Below are positions 34,868 to 43,965 of a stretch of DNA of 64,000 nt, in pieces. Made by a program: the position numbers and the translations under genes. The stretch is from positions 62,001-126,000 of the forward strand of contig JAZSNL010000018.1 in NCBI GenBank assembly GCA_045536365.1. The letters are read 5' to 3'. The notes under the pieces are model-generated. The model ran no database searches, was not told the DNA's origin, and saw only the letters and a list, made by a program, of their open reading frames with translations. The DNA comes from JAZSNL01 sp045536365. GTDB lineage: Bacteria > Bacillota_I > Bacilli_A > ML615J-28 > CAG-313. Numbering within the stretch: the first letter of the stretch is position 1; each line of letters opens with the position of its first letter.

Positions 34868-37174
34868 ATGACAATAAAACACCCTTTATTTAGAAAACCA
34901 ACAGTTATAGACCGTAATAATTTAAGTAAAAAGATCATTAAAAGTAATGATTATTCAGCTGAAAAAAGATGGTTAGAAAAAGAAGTAAAAAGCAAAAATA
35001 TTATTTTAAATAATTCTAATTATTCAACTATCACTTTAACAGGTAGAGGAGAATATGAAATATTAAAGAATAGTGTTAAAATGAAGTTTTCTACTAAGAT
35101 AAATGAATTAAAAGAAAGATCATTTACGACAATTTCATTTATTCCTAATATTTCTAATTGGACTGATTTTAATCGTTTTATTGCTGATGTTTATATTAAA
35201 TCAACTGGTTACTATAATTTTTATTTTCATTTTGTTATTCATAATAAAAATAATACTTTTACTCATGCGTGTAGTTTAAAAACAAATGAATGGAATAAAG
35301 TAAACTTTGAATTTGATCATAATTTAAGAGAAGAAATAACAAAAGTAGATATGGGTGTACTAATAACAGGATGTCCTCCTGAAGGATTACCTGATGTTGA
35401 AGTAACATTTAAAGATATTTCAATTGAAAAAGTAAAAGAAGATTATACTTTAGGATGGAATCTAGAAGAAAGAGTTGCTTTTTCTCATATTGGTTATTTT
35501 ATTAATAGTGAAAAGAAAATTACTACATCTAAATATGAAGAAGATAATTTTAAAATATATGATTTAGATAATAACTTAGTATATCAAAATAAAGTTGAAG
35601 TTTTAAATAATGATTTAGGAAACTATGTAATATGTGATTTTAGTGAATACAATATTCCAGGTGAATATTATTTATCATATGGATCAAGAACTACTAATGT
35701 ATTTGTAATTAGTGATGATTATCTAAATTCATCTATCTTAAGTAGTTTGAATTTCCTATATTCACTTCGTTGTGGAGAAGAAGTTAAAGGAGTACATAGT
35801 CCATGTCATTTAAATTCATACGCGATGGATTTATCGGGTAATAAAGTTCCTGTGTTTGGTGGCTGGCATGATGCGGGGGACGTGTCACAGTTTGAAATAT
35901 GTACTGGGGAAATGGCTCATGCGGTAATGGATTTAGTTGATGTAATTCAAGATGAAAATATTAAATCACTATTAAAAGAAGAAGCAAGAGTAGGATTAAA
36001 TTGGTTATTAAGAACAAGATTTAACGATGGATATCGTGTAATGGGTGTTACTTATTCAATATGGAGAGATAATATTGACTATGCTGATAGTCATAATTTA
36101 AATCCGATGAAAGCAGAAGAAGGCGCTTTTGAAAATTTAATTGCTTCAGCTGCTGAAGCAAAAGCATATTCAATTTATAAAGATGAAGATCCAATCTTTG
36201 CAGATTGGTGCTTGCGTTTTGCGATAGAAGATTATGAACATGCGGTAAGGGAAATAGAAAATGGAATTTACACTAAAAGATGGGGCAAAACTCCAGAATC
36301 ACAATTATATGGGGAAGCTATTCTTACATGTGTAATGTTATATAATTCAACTAATGAATCTAAATACTTAGATGATGCGGTTGAATATGCAAAAATAGTA
36401 ATGGAATGTCAACAAAGAGAATATCCAAATTGGGATATTCCATTAAGAGGTTTCTTCTATGAAAATCGTGATCATTTAACGAATTTAGTATTTGAACATC
36501 GAGGACATTATGATAGTCCAGTTTATGGTCTTACTAAATTATGTGAAGTAGGAAGAAACTATCCTGATTATGATAAATGGATTGAAACATTAAAATTATT
36601 TGAAGAATATATTATTAAATCAGTTTCATATACTGCTCCATATGATTTATTACCTGCGGGTATTTATGAATTAGATAAGATTAATTTAAATAGTTATACA
36701 ATTCATCCAAATGATATTGATAACGCAAAACAAGTATTAAAAGATCAAATATCATCAGGTATTAAATTAAATGATGGTGTTTATTTAAGAAAAATGGGCG
36801 TTGCGGTGAGTAGAAGAGGCTTTCACGCAACATTGCTTAGTTTAACAAAAGCTGTATCAAGTACAGCAGTAATATTAAATTCAAATGAATTATTAAGAAT
36901 TTCAATTAAACAAATAGAATGGATAATGGGGAACAACCCTTTCTCATCATCAACTATGTATGGAGAAGGTTATAATTATCATCCTTTATATGTTGCTTTT
37001 TCTTTACAAATGATTGGATCATTACCAGTAGGAATTAAAACATATCAAAATACTGATGAACCTTATTGGCCAACTATTAATAATGCGGTATTTAAAGAAA
37101 TCTGGGGTCATACTACAGGTAAATATCTATGGGTGCTTGCAGATATTTTAAAGATGAAAGAAGGAAATAAATAA
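34868..37174 (+). CDS. Glycoside hydrolase family 9 enzyme without signal peptide
   Basis: This is a 768-residue protein. Residues ~30-200 look like a beta-sandwich carbohydrate-binding-type domain, ~205-290 like the Ig-like domain that precedes many GH9 enzymes (ending TTNVFVISDDYLN). The (alpha/alpha)6 catalytic domain begins near 290 and contains GGWHDAGD at 331-338 with the catalytic aspartates, and a C-terminal FKEIWGHTTGKYLWVL at the place of the proton-donor glutamate. GH9 contains endoglucanases and intracellular cellodextrin or glucosaminide hydrolases. Absence of a signal peptide favours an intracellular oligosaccharide role. It overlaps the next gene (TAATG). Confidence 0.85.
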   Translation: MTIKHPLFRKPTVIDRNNLSKKIIKSNDYSAEKRWLEKEVKSKNIILNNSNYSTITLTGRGEYEILKNSVKMKFSTKINELKERSFTTISFIPNISNWTDFNRFIADVYIKSTGYYNFYFHFVIHNKNNTFTHACSLKTNEWNKVNFEFDHNLREEITKVDMGVLITGCPPEGLPDVEVTFKDISIEKVKEDYTLGWNLEERVAFSHIGYFINSEKKITTSKYEEDNFKIYDLDNNLVYQNKVEVLNNDLGNYVICDFSEYNIPGEYYLSYGSRTTNVFVISDDYLNSSILSSLNFLYSLRCGEEVKGVHSPCHLNSYAMDLSGNKVPVFGGWHDAGDVSQFEICTGEMAHAVMDLVDVIQDENIKSLLKEEARVGLNWLLRTRFNDGYRVMGVTYSIWRDNIDYADSHNLNPMKAEEGAFENLIASAAEAKAYSIYKDEDPIFADWCLRFAIEDYEHAVREIENGIYTKRWGKTPESQLYGEAILTCVMLYNSTNESKYLDDAVEYAKIVMECQQREYPNWDIPLRGFFYENRDHLTNLVFEHRGHYDSPVYGLTKLCEVGRNYPDYDKWIETLKLFEEYIIKSVSYTAPYDLLPAGIYELDKINLNSYTIHPNDIDNAKQVLKDQISSGIKLNDGVYLRKMGVAVSRRGFHATLLSLTKAVSSTAVILNSNELLRISIKQIEWIMGNNPFSSSTMYGEGYNYHPLYVAFSLQMIGSLPVGIKTYQNTDEPYWPTINNAVFKEIWGHTTGKYLWVLADILKMKEGNK

Positions 37175-37461
37175 TGACATTGCTTGAAAAATTATTAGAT
37201 GAAAATTATGATGGTATTATTGTTTTAAAAGATAAAGAAAATAATGATATTAGATTTGAACAAATAGCTACTATTTATGTAGAAGATGAACCTTATTTTA
37301 TACTTCATCCATTAGATAAAATTGAAGGTACTAATGCAGAATTATTTATTTTTAAAGTAATTGAAGGGGAAACTGGAGATAGTATGTTAGTATTAGAAAC
37401 TAACGATGAAGTAATTGATGAAGTAATTAAGGAATATGAAGCGTTATTAAGTGAGGAATAA
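37174..37461 (+). CDS. DUF1292-like small acidic protein
   Basis: This is a 95-residue acidic protein resembling DUF1292 (YrzB): DENYDGIIVLKDKENNDIRF, then FILHPLDKIEG and FKVIEG strands. The start overlaps the GH9 stop by one base, so it is translationally coupled. Members of the family are common, small and of unknown role. Confidence 0.65.
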   Translation: MTLLEKLLDENYDGIIVLKDKENNDIRFEQIATIYVEDEPYFILHPLDKIEGTNAELFIFKVIEGETGDSMLVLETNDEVIDEVIKEYEALLSEE

Positions 37462-37467
37462 AAATTA

Positions 37468-38979
37468 ATGAATATTATTGAATATATTAAAAAAGATAAA
37501 ATTAAAAGATTCAATAGTACAATATATTATCGTGGCTTAGAATACTACGAACAAGAATTAATTGAAGATGTTGTTTATAGTAATGACTCCGTTTCAGCAA
37601 CAATCACAGGAAATGCTAAATATAAAACTAGTATTATTTTTGATAAAACAAACTTAAATTTTAGTTGTACATGTCCATTTGAAGGTAATTGTAAACATGA
37701 AGCAGCTCTATATATTTATGTTTTAAAAACTGAATTTGATGACTTTAAAGAAGAAAATGATAAGGATATTATTACTGTTTGTAATAAAGTAAGTGATATA
37801 ATTCGCGATATTCAAATTAGATTAGGTAATGAACCAGTCTTATCATATGCGAATTATTCATCAATAAAAGACCTTGTTAGATTAGCAGTTGTGCTTTTAA
37901 GAAACGCTTTAAATTTAAAAAATGAAAAAATTAATTTATTAGTTTATCGATTATTAGACACTATTATATCAGCAGATAACGTTGTAAATAATAGTGTAAC
38001 AAAGGAAATGTACCGATCTGTTAATGAATTAGTAGTACGTTCTATTAAAACAGAAGAAGGATTAAAAGCTTTTCAAACTCATCTTTTATCATGTAATTTA
38101 TTTGAAACAATAGAAGTTTTCTTTAACTTACCAAATGAATTTATTAGCTTATCTAACAAAGATATCTTAGGTTATAGTATTATTTTATTTGAATATTTAT
38201 ATCGTGTTGAAATAGTAATTCCAAATAAAAAGGAAACCCTTACTACCTTAGCTCATGATATTTTAGAGATATATTATCAGCTTTCAATGTTAGACGAGTA
38301 TGAAAAATTCGTTGAACAATATCATAAATATATTCCTGATATTGAAGTGAAATATTATCAATTATTATATAAAAATGGTAATTATGAGAAAATCATTGAT
38401 TTATATCATAAAGATGAAAGTGAATATTTAGAGTGTTATATTATTTATCTTGCGGTGAGTTATATTTTAAAAAATAATAATAATGGATTAAATTTACTTA
38501 TTAATGTGTTTAAACAATCAAATGATTTAGATACTTATTTAATGATTAAAAAATACTTCCCTATTGATGCGATAGTATCAATAAAAGATGAATTAATAGA
38601 AATTGTTAAAAATAAACAAAAATCTAGTTGTTATTTACATTTATGTAAAGATACAGGATTAATTGATAAAGCCTTTGAATATTGTATAAAAGCAGGTATT
38701 GAGACTCTTTCAGAAAATTATCAAATATTCTTAGGAACATATGATCATGAAATGATATTGTATTATCAAGAATTTTTAAATAAAAAATTAATTAAAGCAG
38801 ATTTAGTAGAATACGGTTTAAGAAATTATTATATTGAAAAAATATATCAAATGTTGAAGATGAAAAACGGGAAATATTATGTATATGGTTTCGCAAATAA
38901 ATATATAGAAAAGAGTCAATACTCTATTTTAAGAGGCGAAATGTTATCAATTCTTCATTCATTAAATTTCGGGGTGTAA
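37468..38979 (+). CDS. SWIM zinc-finger protein
   Basis: This is a 503-residue protein. The SWIM motif CxCx(n)CxH is clear at residues ~70-80 (FSCTCPFEGNCKHEAALY). The rest is helical and looks like a TPR-style solenoid (for example EKFVEQYHKYIP, NYEKIIDLYHKDE). SWIM proteins are typical neighbours of SNF2-family helicases, and the SNF2 gene begins one base after the stop. A nucleic-acid or protein-binding cofactor for that helicase is a fair inference. Confidence 0.75.
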   Translation: MNIIEYIKKDKIKRFNSTIYYRGLEYYEQELIEDVVYSNDSVSATITGNAKYKTSIIFDKTNLNFSCTCPFEGNCKHEAALYIYVLKTEFDDFKEENDKDIITVCNKVSDIIRDIQIRLGNEPVLSYANYSSIKDLVRLAVVLLRNALNLKNEKINLLVYRLLDTIISADNVVNNSVTKEMYRSVNELVVRSIKTEEGLKAFQTHLLSCNLFETIEVFFNLPNEFISLSNKDILGYSIILFEYLYRVEIVIPNKKETLTTLAHDILEIYYQLSMLDEYEKFVEQYHKYIPDIEVKYYQLLYKNGNYEKIIDLYHKDESEYLECYIIYLAVSYILKNNNNGLNLLINVFKQSNDLDTYLMIKKYFPIDAIVSIKDELIEIVKNKQKSSCYLHLCKDTGLIDKAFEYCIKAGIETLSENYQIFLGTYDHEMILYYQEFLNKKLIKADLVEYGLRNYYIEKIYQMLKMKNGKYYVYGFANKYIEKSQYSILRGEMLSILHSLNFGV

Positions 38980-38980
38980 A

Positions 38981-41900
38981 ATGTTTAAATTAAATTTTAC
39001 AAGATGGATTGATTATAATACAATCGTTAAAAACCGCGCAATCTCTCTTTATAAAAGTGGATTAGATGAAATAATTGAAGAAAAATTAGTACCCGTAATT
39101 CGTAAATCAGCAAATGAAAAAGACCGTAAATTAAGATTTTGTTATTATTTAAAAGATAGTATTTATAATAGACCATTATTCTATTATGATTATACAGAAA
39201 ATCAAACAATCAGCAGCTGTCGTTGTGATTTATGTAAAACATCAAATCAATGTCATCATATTATTTTTGGTATGATGAAAGAGAAAAATTACGATGAAGA
39301 AATGATTGAAAATCTATTTATTCAAGAAGAAGAAAGAATAAATGAAAAATTATTAGAAGAAAAAAGAAAAGAATATTTAGTTAAATTAAATCCTTTATTA
39401 GATGAATTCTCTGAATATGATCAATTATCATTACTTAATCCGGTTGATATTGAATTATATTTTGAAACTGCTCAACTTAAAAAAGGTGTAAATACCCTTT
39501 TATTATCATTTAAAATAGGTAATGATAAAAAATATGTTGTCAAAGACGTTGAAGAATTTCTAGTTGCGGTGAAAAATCAAGAAGTTGTTTCTTATGGACA
39601 AAAATTATCATTTAAACATTCACTTGAAAATTTTACGGAAAAAGGAAGAAAGATTTTATCTTTATTGATTAAAGCTTATGTAAGTACACCTAATTATAGT
39701 TTTTATAATATTTATGAAAAGAAGCATATTAAAGTTAATGAATTCATGTTAGATGAAATATTAGAAATATGTCAAAATAGTGTTGTTAAATTATATAATG
39801 AAGATTATATTGTATCACTTGATGAAATTAATTTAAGATTTAGATTAAATAAGAAATATGTCTTAGAAATAGAAGGATTTAATCCAGATACAGATTATAT
39901 TTTTATTGGTAAAGAACAATGTTATTTATTTACTGATTCCGAAGTATATTTAATGAAATTATCACAAAATGATTTATTGCCATTATTAAAATTTGTTATT
40001 AAAAATCCAAATTTTAGTTTTAAATATACAAAAGATATTTTAACTAAAGATATTCTTTCAAGATTCTATCAAGAAATTGAAATAGATGAAAAGATAAAAG
40101 ATGAATTTAAAGTAAAAGAATATAAAATAGAAGCATATTTTGATTTTGATAATGACTTTATTAAAGTAGAAAGTAAATATTATTGTGGTGATGAATTAAT
40201 AACAGATATTAATAATGTTGATAAAAAAGAAGTAATTTCTCGTAAAATTGCAAAATATTTACATGTTTTAACAGCTCTTGGATTTAACGAGAAAGGATAT
40301 TTAGATGATCCATTAAAAATCAAAGTCTTTTTAACAACTGATCTTTCTAGTTTAAAAGAAGTAGCTGATATTTATTTATCAGAAAGAATTAAAAGAACCC
40401 AAATTAAACAAATATCAAAAGTCAGAATGAATATTAGTTATAATGTTAATTTCTTAGAAATTAATGTTGAAAGTGATACTTATTCAGATGAAGATTTATA
40501 TAAAATCATTAAAGCAATTCGTAAAAAGACAAAATATGTAAAACTTAGTGATAATGTTATTATTGAAATTGATGATGAAACAGCAAATGAATTATTAACA
40601 ACGGTAGATGAATTTGGACTTGATGCGCATCATTTAACTAAATCACAAAAAGTACCTAGTTATCTTGCTTTAAAATTAGCAGATCGTAATTTGGATGTTG
40701 TACCTTATGAAGCAGATGAAAACTTTTCAAAGATGATTGAAGATATTGCAAATTATAAAAATGCTTTATTCTTACCTCCAGAAAGCTTAAAGGATATTAT
40801 GAGAGAATATCAAATAACAGCTTTTAAATGGATGAAAACCTTAATAAAATATGGATTTTCAGGCATATTAGCAGATGATATGGGACTTGGTAAAACATTA
40901 GAAATGATATCGGTAATCTTAGATAGTGATATTGAAAAGCCTGTTTTAATTGTTTGTCCAAAGAGTTTATGTTATAACTGGAAGAATGAATTTGATAAAT
41001 GGACTCCGTCATTAAAAGTAGTTAATGTTATTGGTTCAATTGTAGAAAGAGAACAGAGAATAAGTGATATTAAAAACGATAAAAAGGTTATTTATATTAC
41101 TTCTTATGATAGCTTACGTAATGATATTGCATTATATGAAAATAAAGAATTCTCATTTATTATTTTAGATGAAGCACAATATATTAAAAATCATGGTACA
41201 CAAAAAGCTCAATCAGTTAAATTATTAAAATCAATTCATCGTTTTGTTTTAACTGGCACCCCAATTGAAAATTCAGTTATTGATTTATGGAGTATTTTTG
41301 ATTTCTTATTACCTAACTATTTAGGTAGTTATAATGATTTTAAACATGCAAATGAACAAAAGATTACAGTAGATAATGATAAGAAGGTTATCACTAGATT
41401 AGTTAAAAAAATAACACCTTTTATTCTTCGTAGAACAAAGAAAGATGTTATTAAAGATTTACCAGATAAAGTTGAAACAATGGTTTCTGCTACTATGGGA
41501 GCACAACAAAAAGCATTATATGATGCAGAATTATTATTTGCGAAAAACATGTTAAGTACTGCCGATAGTCAAATAGCTATTCTTGCAGCAATAACAAGAT
41601 TAAGACAAATATGTGTTGATCCAGAATTGTTTGTTGAAAACTATACTGGTGGTAGTGCGAAAATAGAACAACTAATGGAAATGATTGATGAAAATATTAA
41701 AGAAAAACACCGTATTATTGTATTTAGTCAATTTACTAGTGTATTTAATAAAATATCTAATTTACTCAATAATAAGAAAATTAAACATTTTATTTTAACT
41801 GGTAAAACACCTTCTAAAGAAAGATTAGAATTAGCTGAAGAATTTAATAACAATGAAAATATCAAAGTTTTCCTTGTATCATTAAAAGCAGGTGGAACAG

Positions 41901-42166
41901 GATTAAACTTAGTAGGTGCTGATATTGTTATTCACTTAGATCCATGGTGGAATGTAGCTGCTGAAAATCAAGCAACAGACAGAGCTCATCGTATTGGCCA
42001 AAAACGTATTGTACAAGTAATAAAATTAATATGTGATTCAACGATTGAACAAAAGGTTATTGAATTACAAAATAGAAAATCAGAAGTAGTTAAACAAATA
42101 GTCGCTGATGATGATAGTTTAATTCAAAAACTTACTGCTGATGATTTAAAATTTATTTTAGAATAA
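38981..42166 (+). CDS. SNF2-family ATPase/helicase with N-terminal SWIM-like finger
   Basis: This is a 1061-residue protein. A SWIM-type CRCDLCKTSNQCHH motif lies near 82-95. The SNF2 core fills the last ~450 residues: LADDMGLGKT (Walker A) near 632, ILDEAQYIK (DEAQ box) near 728, TGTPIENS, the RecA2 motif GGTGLNLVGAD and the final AHRIGQ near 1003. Bacterial members are poorly characterised double-stranded-DNA translocases related to RapA and to eukaryotic remodelers. The central ~450 residues are the bacterial SNF2-associated region. Terminator follows at once. No nuclease domain is seen. Confidence 0.9.
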   Translation: MFKLNFTRWIDYNTIVKNRAISLYKSGLDEIIEEKLVPVIRKSANEKDRKLRFCYYLKDSIYNRPLFYYDYTENQTISSCRCDLCKTSNQCHHIIFGMMKEKNYDEEMIENLFIQEEERINEKLLEEKRKEYLVKLNPLLDEFSEYDQLSLLNPVDIELYFETAQLKKGVNTLLLSFKIGNDKKYVVKDVEEFLVAVKNQEVVSYGQKLSFKHSLENFTEKGRKILSLLIKAYVSTPNYSFYNIYEKKHIKVNEFMLDEILEICQNSVVKLYNEDYIVSLDEINLRFRLNKKYVLEIEGFNPDTDYIFIGKEQCYLFTDSEVYLMKLSQNDLLPLLKFVIKNPNFSFKYTKDILTKDILSRFYQEIEIDEKIKDEFKVKEYKIEAYFDFDNDFIKVESKYYCGDELITDINNVDKKEVISRKIAKYLHVLTALGFNEKGYLDDPLKIKVFLTTDLSSLKEVADIYLSERIKRTQIKQISKVRMNISYNVNFLEINVESDTYSDEDLYKIIKAIRKKTKYVKLSDNVIIEIDDETANELLTTVDEFGLDAHHLTKSQKVPSYLALKLADRNLDVVPYEADENFSKMIEDIANYKNALFLPPESLKDIMREYQITAFKWMKTLIKYGFSGILADDMGLGKTLEMISVILDSDIEKPVLIVCPKSLCYNWKNEFDKWTPSLKVVNVIGSIVEREQRISDIKNDKKVIYITSYDSLRNDIALYENKEFSFIILDEAQYIKNHGTQKAQSVKLLKSIHRFVLTGTPIENSVIDLWSIFDFLLPNYLGSYNDFKHANEQKITVDNDKKVITRLVKKITPFILRRTKKDVIKDLPDKVETMVSATMGAQQKALYDAELLFAKNMLSTADSQIAILAAITRLRQICVDPELFVENYTGGSAKIEQLMEMIDENIKEKHRIIVFSQFTSVFNKISNLLNNKKIKHFILTGKTPSKERLELAEEFNNNENIKVFLVSLKAGGTGLNLVGADIVIHLDPWWNVAAENQATDRAHRIGQKRIVQVIKLICDSTIEQKVIELQNRKSEVVKQIVADDDSLIQKLTADDLKFILE

Positions 42167-42195
42167 ACTCTATGGTATCCATAGAGTTTTATTTT
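42165..42195 (+). terminator. Rho-independent terminator
   Basis: An 11-bp stem (42165-42175 with 42179-42189), loop TAT, T-rich tail; begins in the SNF2 stop codon. Confidence 0.85.
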
Positions 42196-42220
42196 ATTTA
42201 AAGTAAAATTATCTAAAATA

Positions 42221-42229
42221 TGATATAAT
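42221..42229 (+). promoter_or_regulatory. Extended -10 promoter of the second ABC exporter
   Basis: TGATATAAT at 42221-42229, about 21 bp before the ATG; no clear -35. Confidence 0.5.
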
Positions 42230-42249
42230 AAATATAAGTGGTGAAAAAA

Positions 42250-43965
42250 ATGAAAAATCTATTTAAATACTTTAAAAATTATAAAAAAGAAGTAATTCTC
42301 GCACCAACATTTAAATTATTAGAAGCCTTATTAGAATTATTAATTCCCATAATAGTTGCAAATATTATTGATAATGGTATAAAAAATAATGATACTACTT
42401 ATATTATCAAAATGGTTATTTTAATGATTGGTTGTGGTTTAGTAGGATTAATATTATCTTTAATAGGACAATTTTTCTCTGCAAAAGCGGCAGTAGGTTT
42501 TTCTACTAAATTAAGAAGAGATTTATTTAAAAAACTACAAGAATTATCTTTTACACAAATTGATAATCTAGGTACTGCTAGCATGATTACAAGAATGACA
42601 AATGATGTTAATCAATTACAAACAGGTATTAATTTAACATTACGTTTATTCTTAAGATCACCGTTTGTTGTATTTGGTGCTGCTATTATGGCTAGTAGAA
42701 TTGCTCCTCATGTTTCACATATATTCTTTATTACAATAGGAGTATTATCAATTATTGTATTTGGAATAATTTTAATATCATTACCAATGTATAAGAAGAC
42801 TCAAGAAAACTTAGATAGTGTTTTAGAAAAAACATCTGAAAATTTAACTGGTTCAAGAGTAATAAGAGCATTTGCAAATGAGGAAACAGAAATAGAAAAT
42901 TATAATATTTCAACTAAAAAATTAGAAAAACAACAAAACAAAGTAGGTAATTTATCTTTTTTAATGAATCCTCTTACTTATATAGTTGTAAATCTTGCAA
43001 TAATATTGTTAATTAATCAAGGTGCTATTTTAGTATCAGCAGGAGTTATTTTACAAGGTACTGTTATTGCATTATATAACTATATGTCACAAATATTAGT
43101 TGAATTAATTAAACTTGCTAATTTAATTGTAACAATGACAAAGTCTATCGCAAGTGGTAAAAGAATTAATCAAGTGTTTGAAATTGATACTCATACTGAT
43201 GTTTTAGAAAATACTAATAATCAAGAATTACCTTATTTAGTATTTGATAATGTATCTTTAACCTATAATATGTCTCAAGAAGCTTCATTAGAAAAAATTA
43301 ATTTCAATTTAGAAAAAGGACAAATTCTTGGTATTATAGGTGGTACAGGAAGTGGTAAATCTAGTTTAATTAATTTATTATTAAGATTCTATGATGTAAC
43401 TAGTGGTAATATTATTTTAGATAATCAAATTATTGAAAGTTATGATCCAATTCTTTTAAGAGATAAAGTAAGTATTGTTCCTCAAAAAGCTGTTTTATTT
43501 AAAGGAACTATTCGTAGTAATATCTTAATGGGAAAAGAAGACGCAACCGATGAAGAAATTATTGAAGCTTTAGAAATTGCTCAAGCAATTGACGTTGTTA
43601 ATTCAAAAGGTGGTTTAGATGCGGTAGTTGAACAAAATGGACGTAACTATTCTGGTGGTCAAAAACAAAGACTTTCTATCGCAAGATCATTAATTAAAAA
43701 ACCAGAAATTTTAATATTAGATGATTCGTCTTCTGCACTGGATTACGCAACAGATGCTAAATTAAGAATAGCTTTAAAGAATTTAGATTATCATCCAACT
43801 ATTATCATTGTTTCTCAAAGAACGACTTCAATTGAACACGCAGATAAAATATTAGTATTAGATGATGGAGAACAAGTAGGATTTGATAATCATGATAATT
43901 TATTAAAATCTTGTGAAGTTTATCAAGAAATTTATTATTCTCAATTTAAAGGAGGTAATAAATAA
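42250..43965 (+). CDS. Heterodimeric ABC exporter, degenerate-site subunit
   Basis: This is a 571-residue half-transporter with six membrane helices (~1-300) and a nucleotide-binding domain: Walker A GGTGSGKSS at 364-372, signature YSGGQKQR, Walker B with Asp491-Asp492. As in the first exporter of the window, the catalytic glutamate is replaced by aspartate. Start 42250 is preferred; two upstream GTG codons form the GTGGTG that probably serves as ribosome site. It is coupled to the partner by a one-base overlap. A TM287/288- or LmrCD-like drug or lipid exporter is likely. Confidence 0.85.
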   Translation: MKNLFKYFKNYKKEVILAPTFKLLEALLELLIPIIVANIIDNGIKNNDTTYIIKMVILMIGCGLVGLILSLIGQFFSAKAAVGFSTKLRRDLFKKLQELSFTQIDNLGTASMITRMTNDVNQLQTGINLTLRLFLRSPFVVFGAAIMASRIAPHVSHIFFITIGVLSIIVFGIILISLPMYKKTQENLDSVLEKTSENLTGSRVIRAFANEETEIENYNISTKKLEKQQNKVGNLSFLMNPLTYIVVNLAIILLINQGAILVSAGVILQGTVIALYNYMSQILVELIKLANLIVTMTKSIASGKRINQVFEIDTHTDVLENTNNQELPYLVFDNVSLTYNMSQEASLEKINFNLEKGQILGIIGGTGSGKSSLINLLLRFYDVTSGNIILDNQIIESYDPILLRDKVSIVPQKAVLFKGTIRSNILMGKEDATDEEIIEALEIAQAIDVVNSKGGLDAVVEQNGRNYSGGQKQRLSIARSLIKKPEILILDDSSSALDYATDAKLRIALKNLDYHPTIIIVSQRTTSIEHADKILVLDDGEQVGFDNHDNLLKSCEVYQEIYYSQFKGGNK

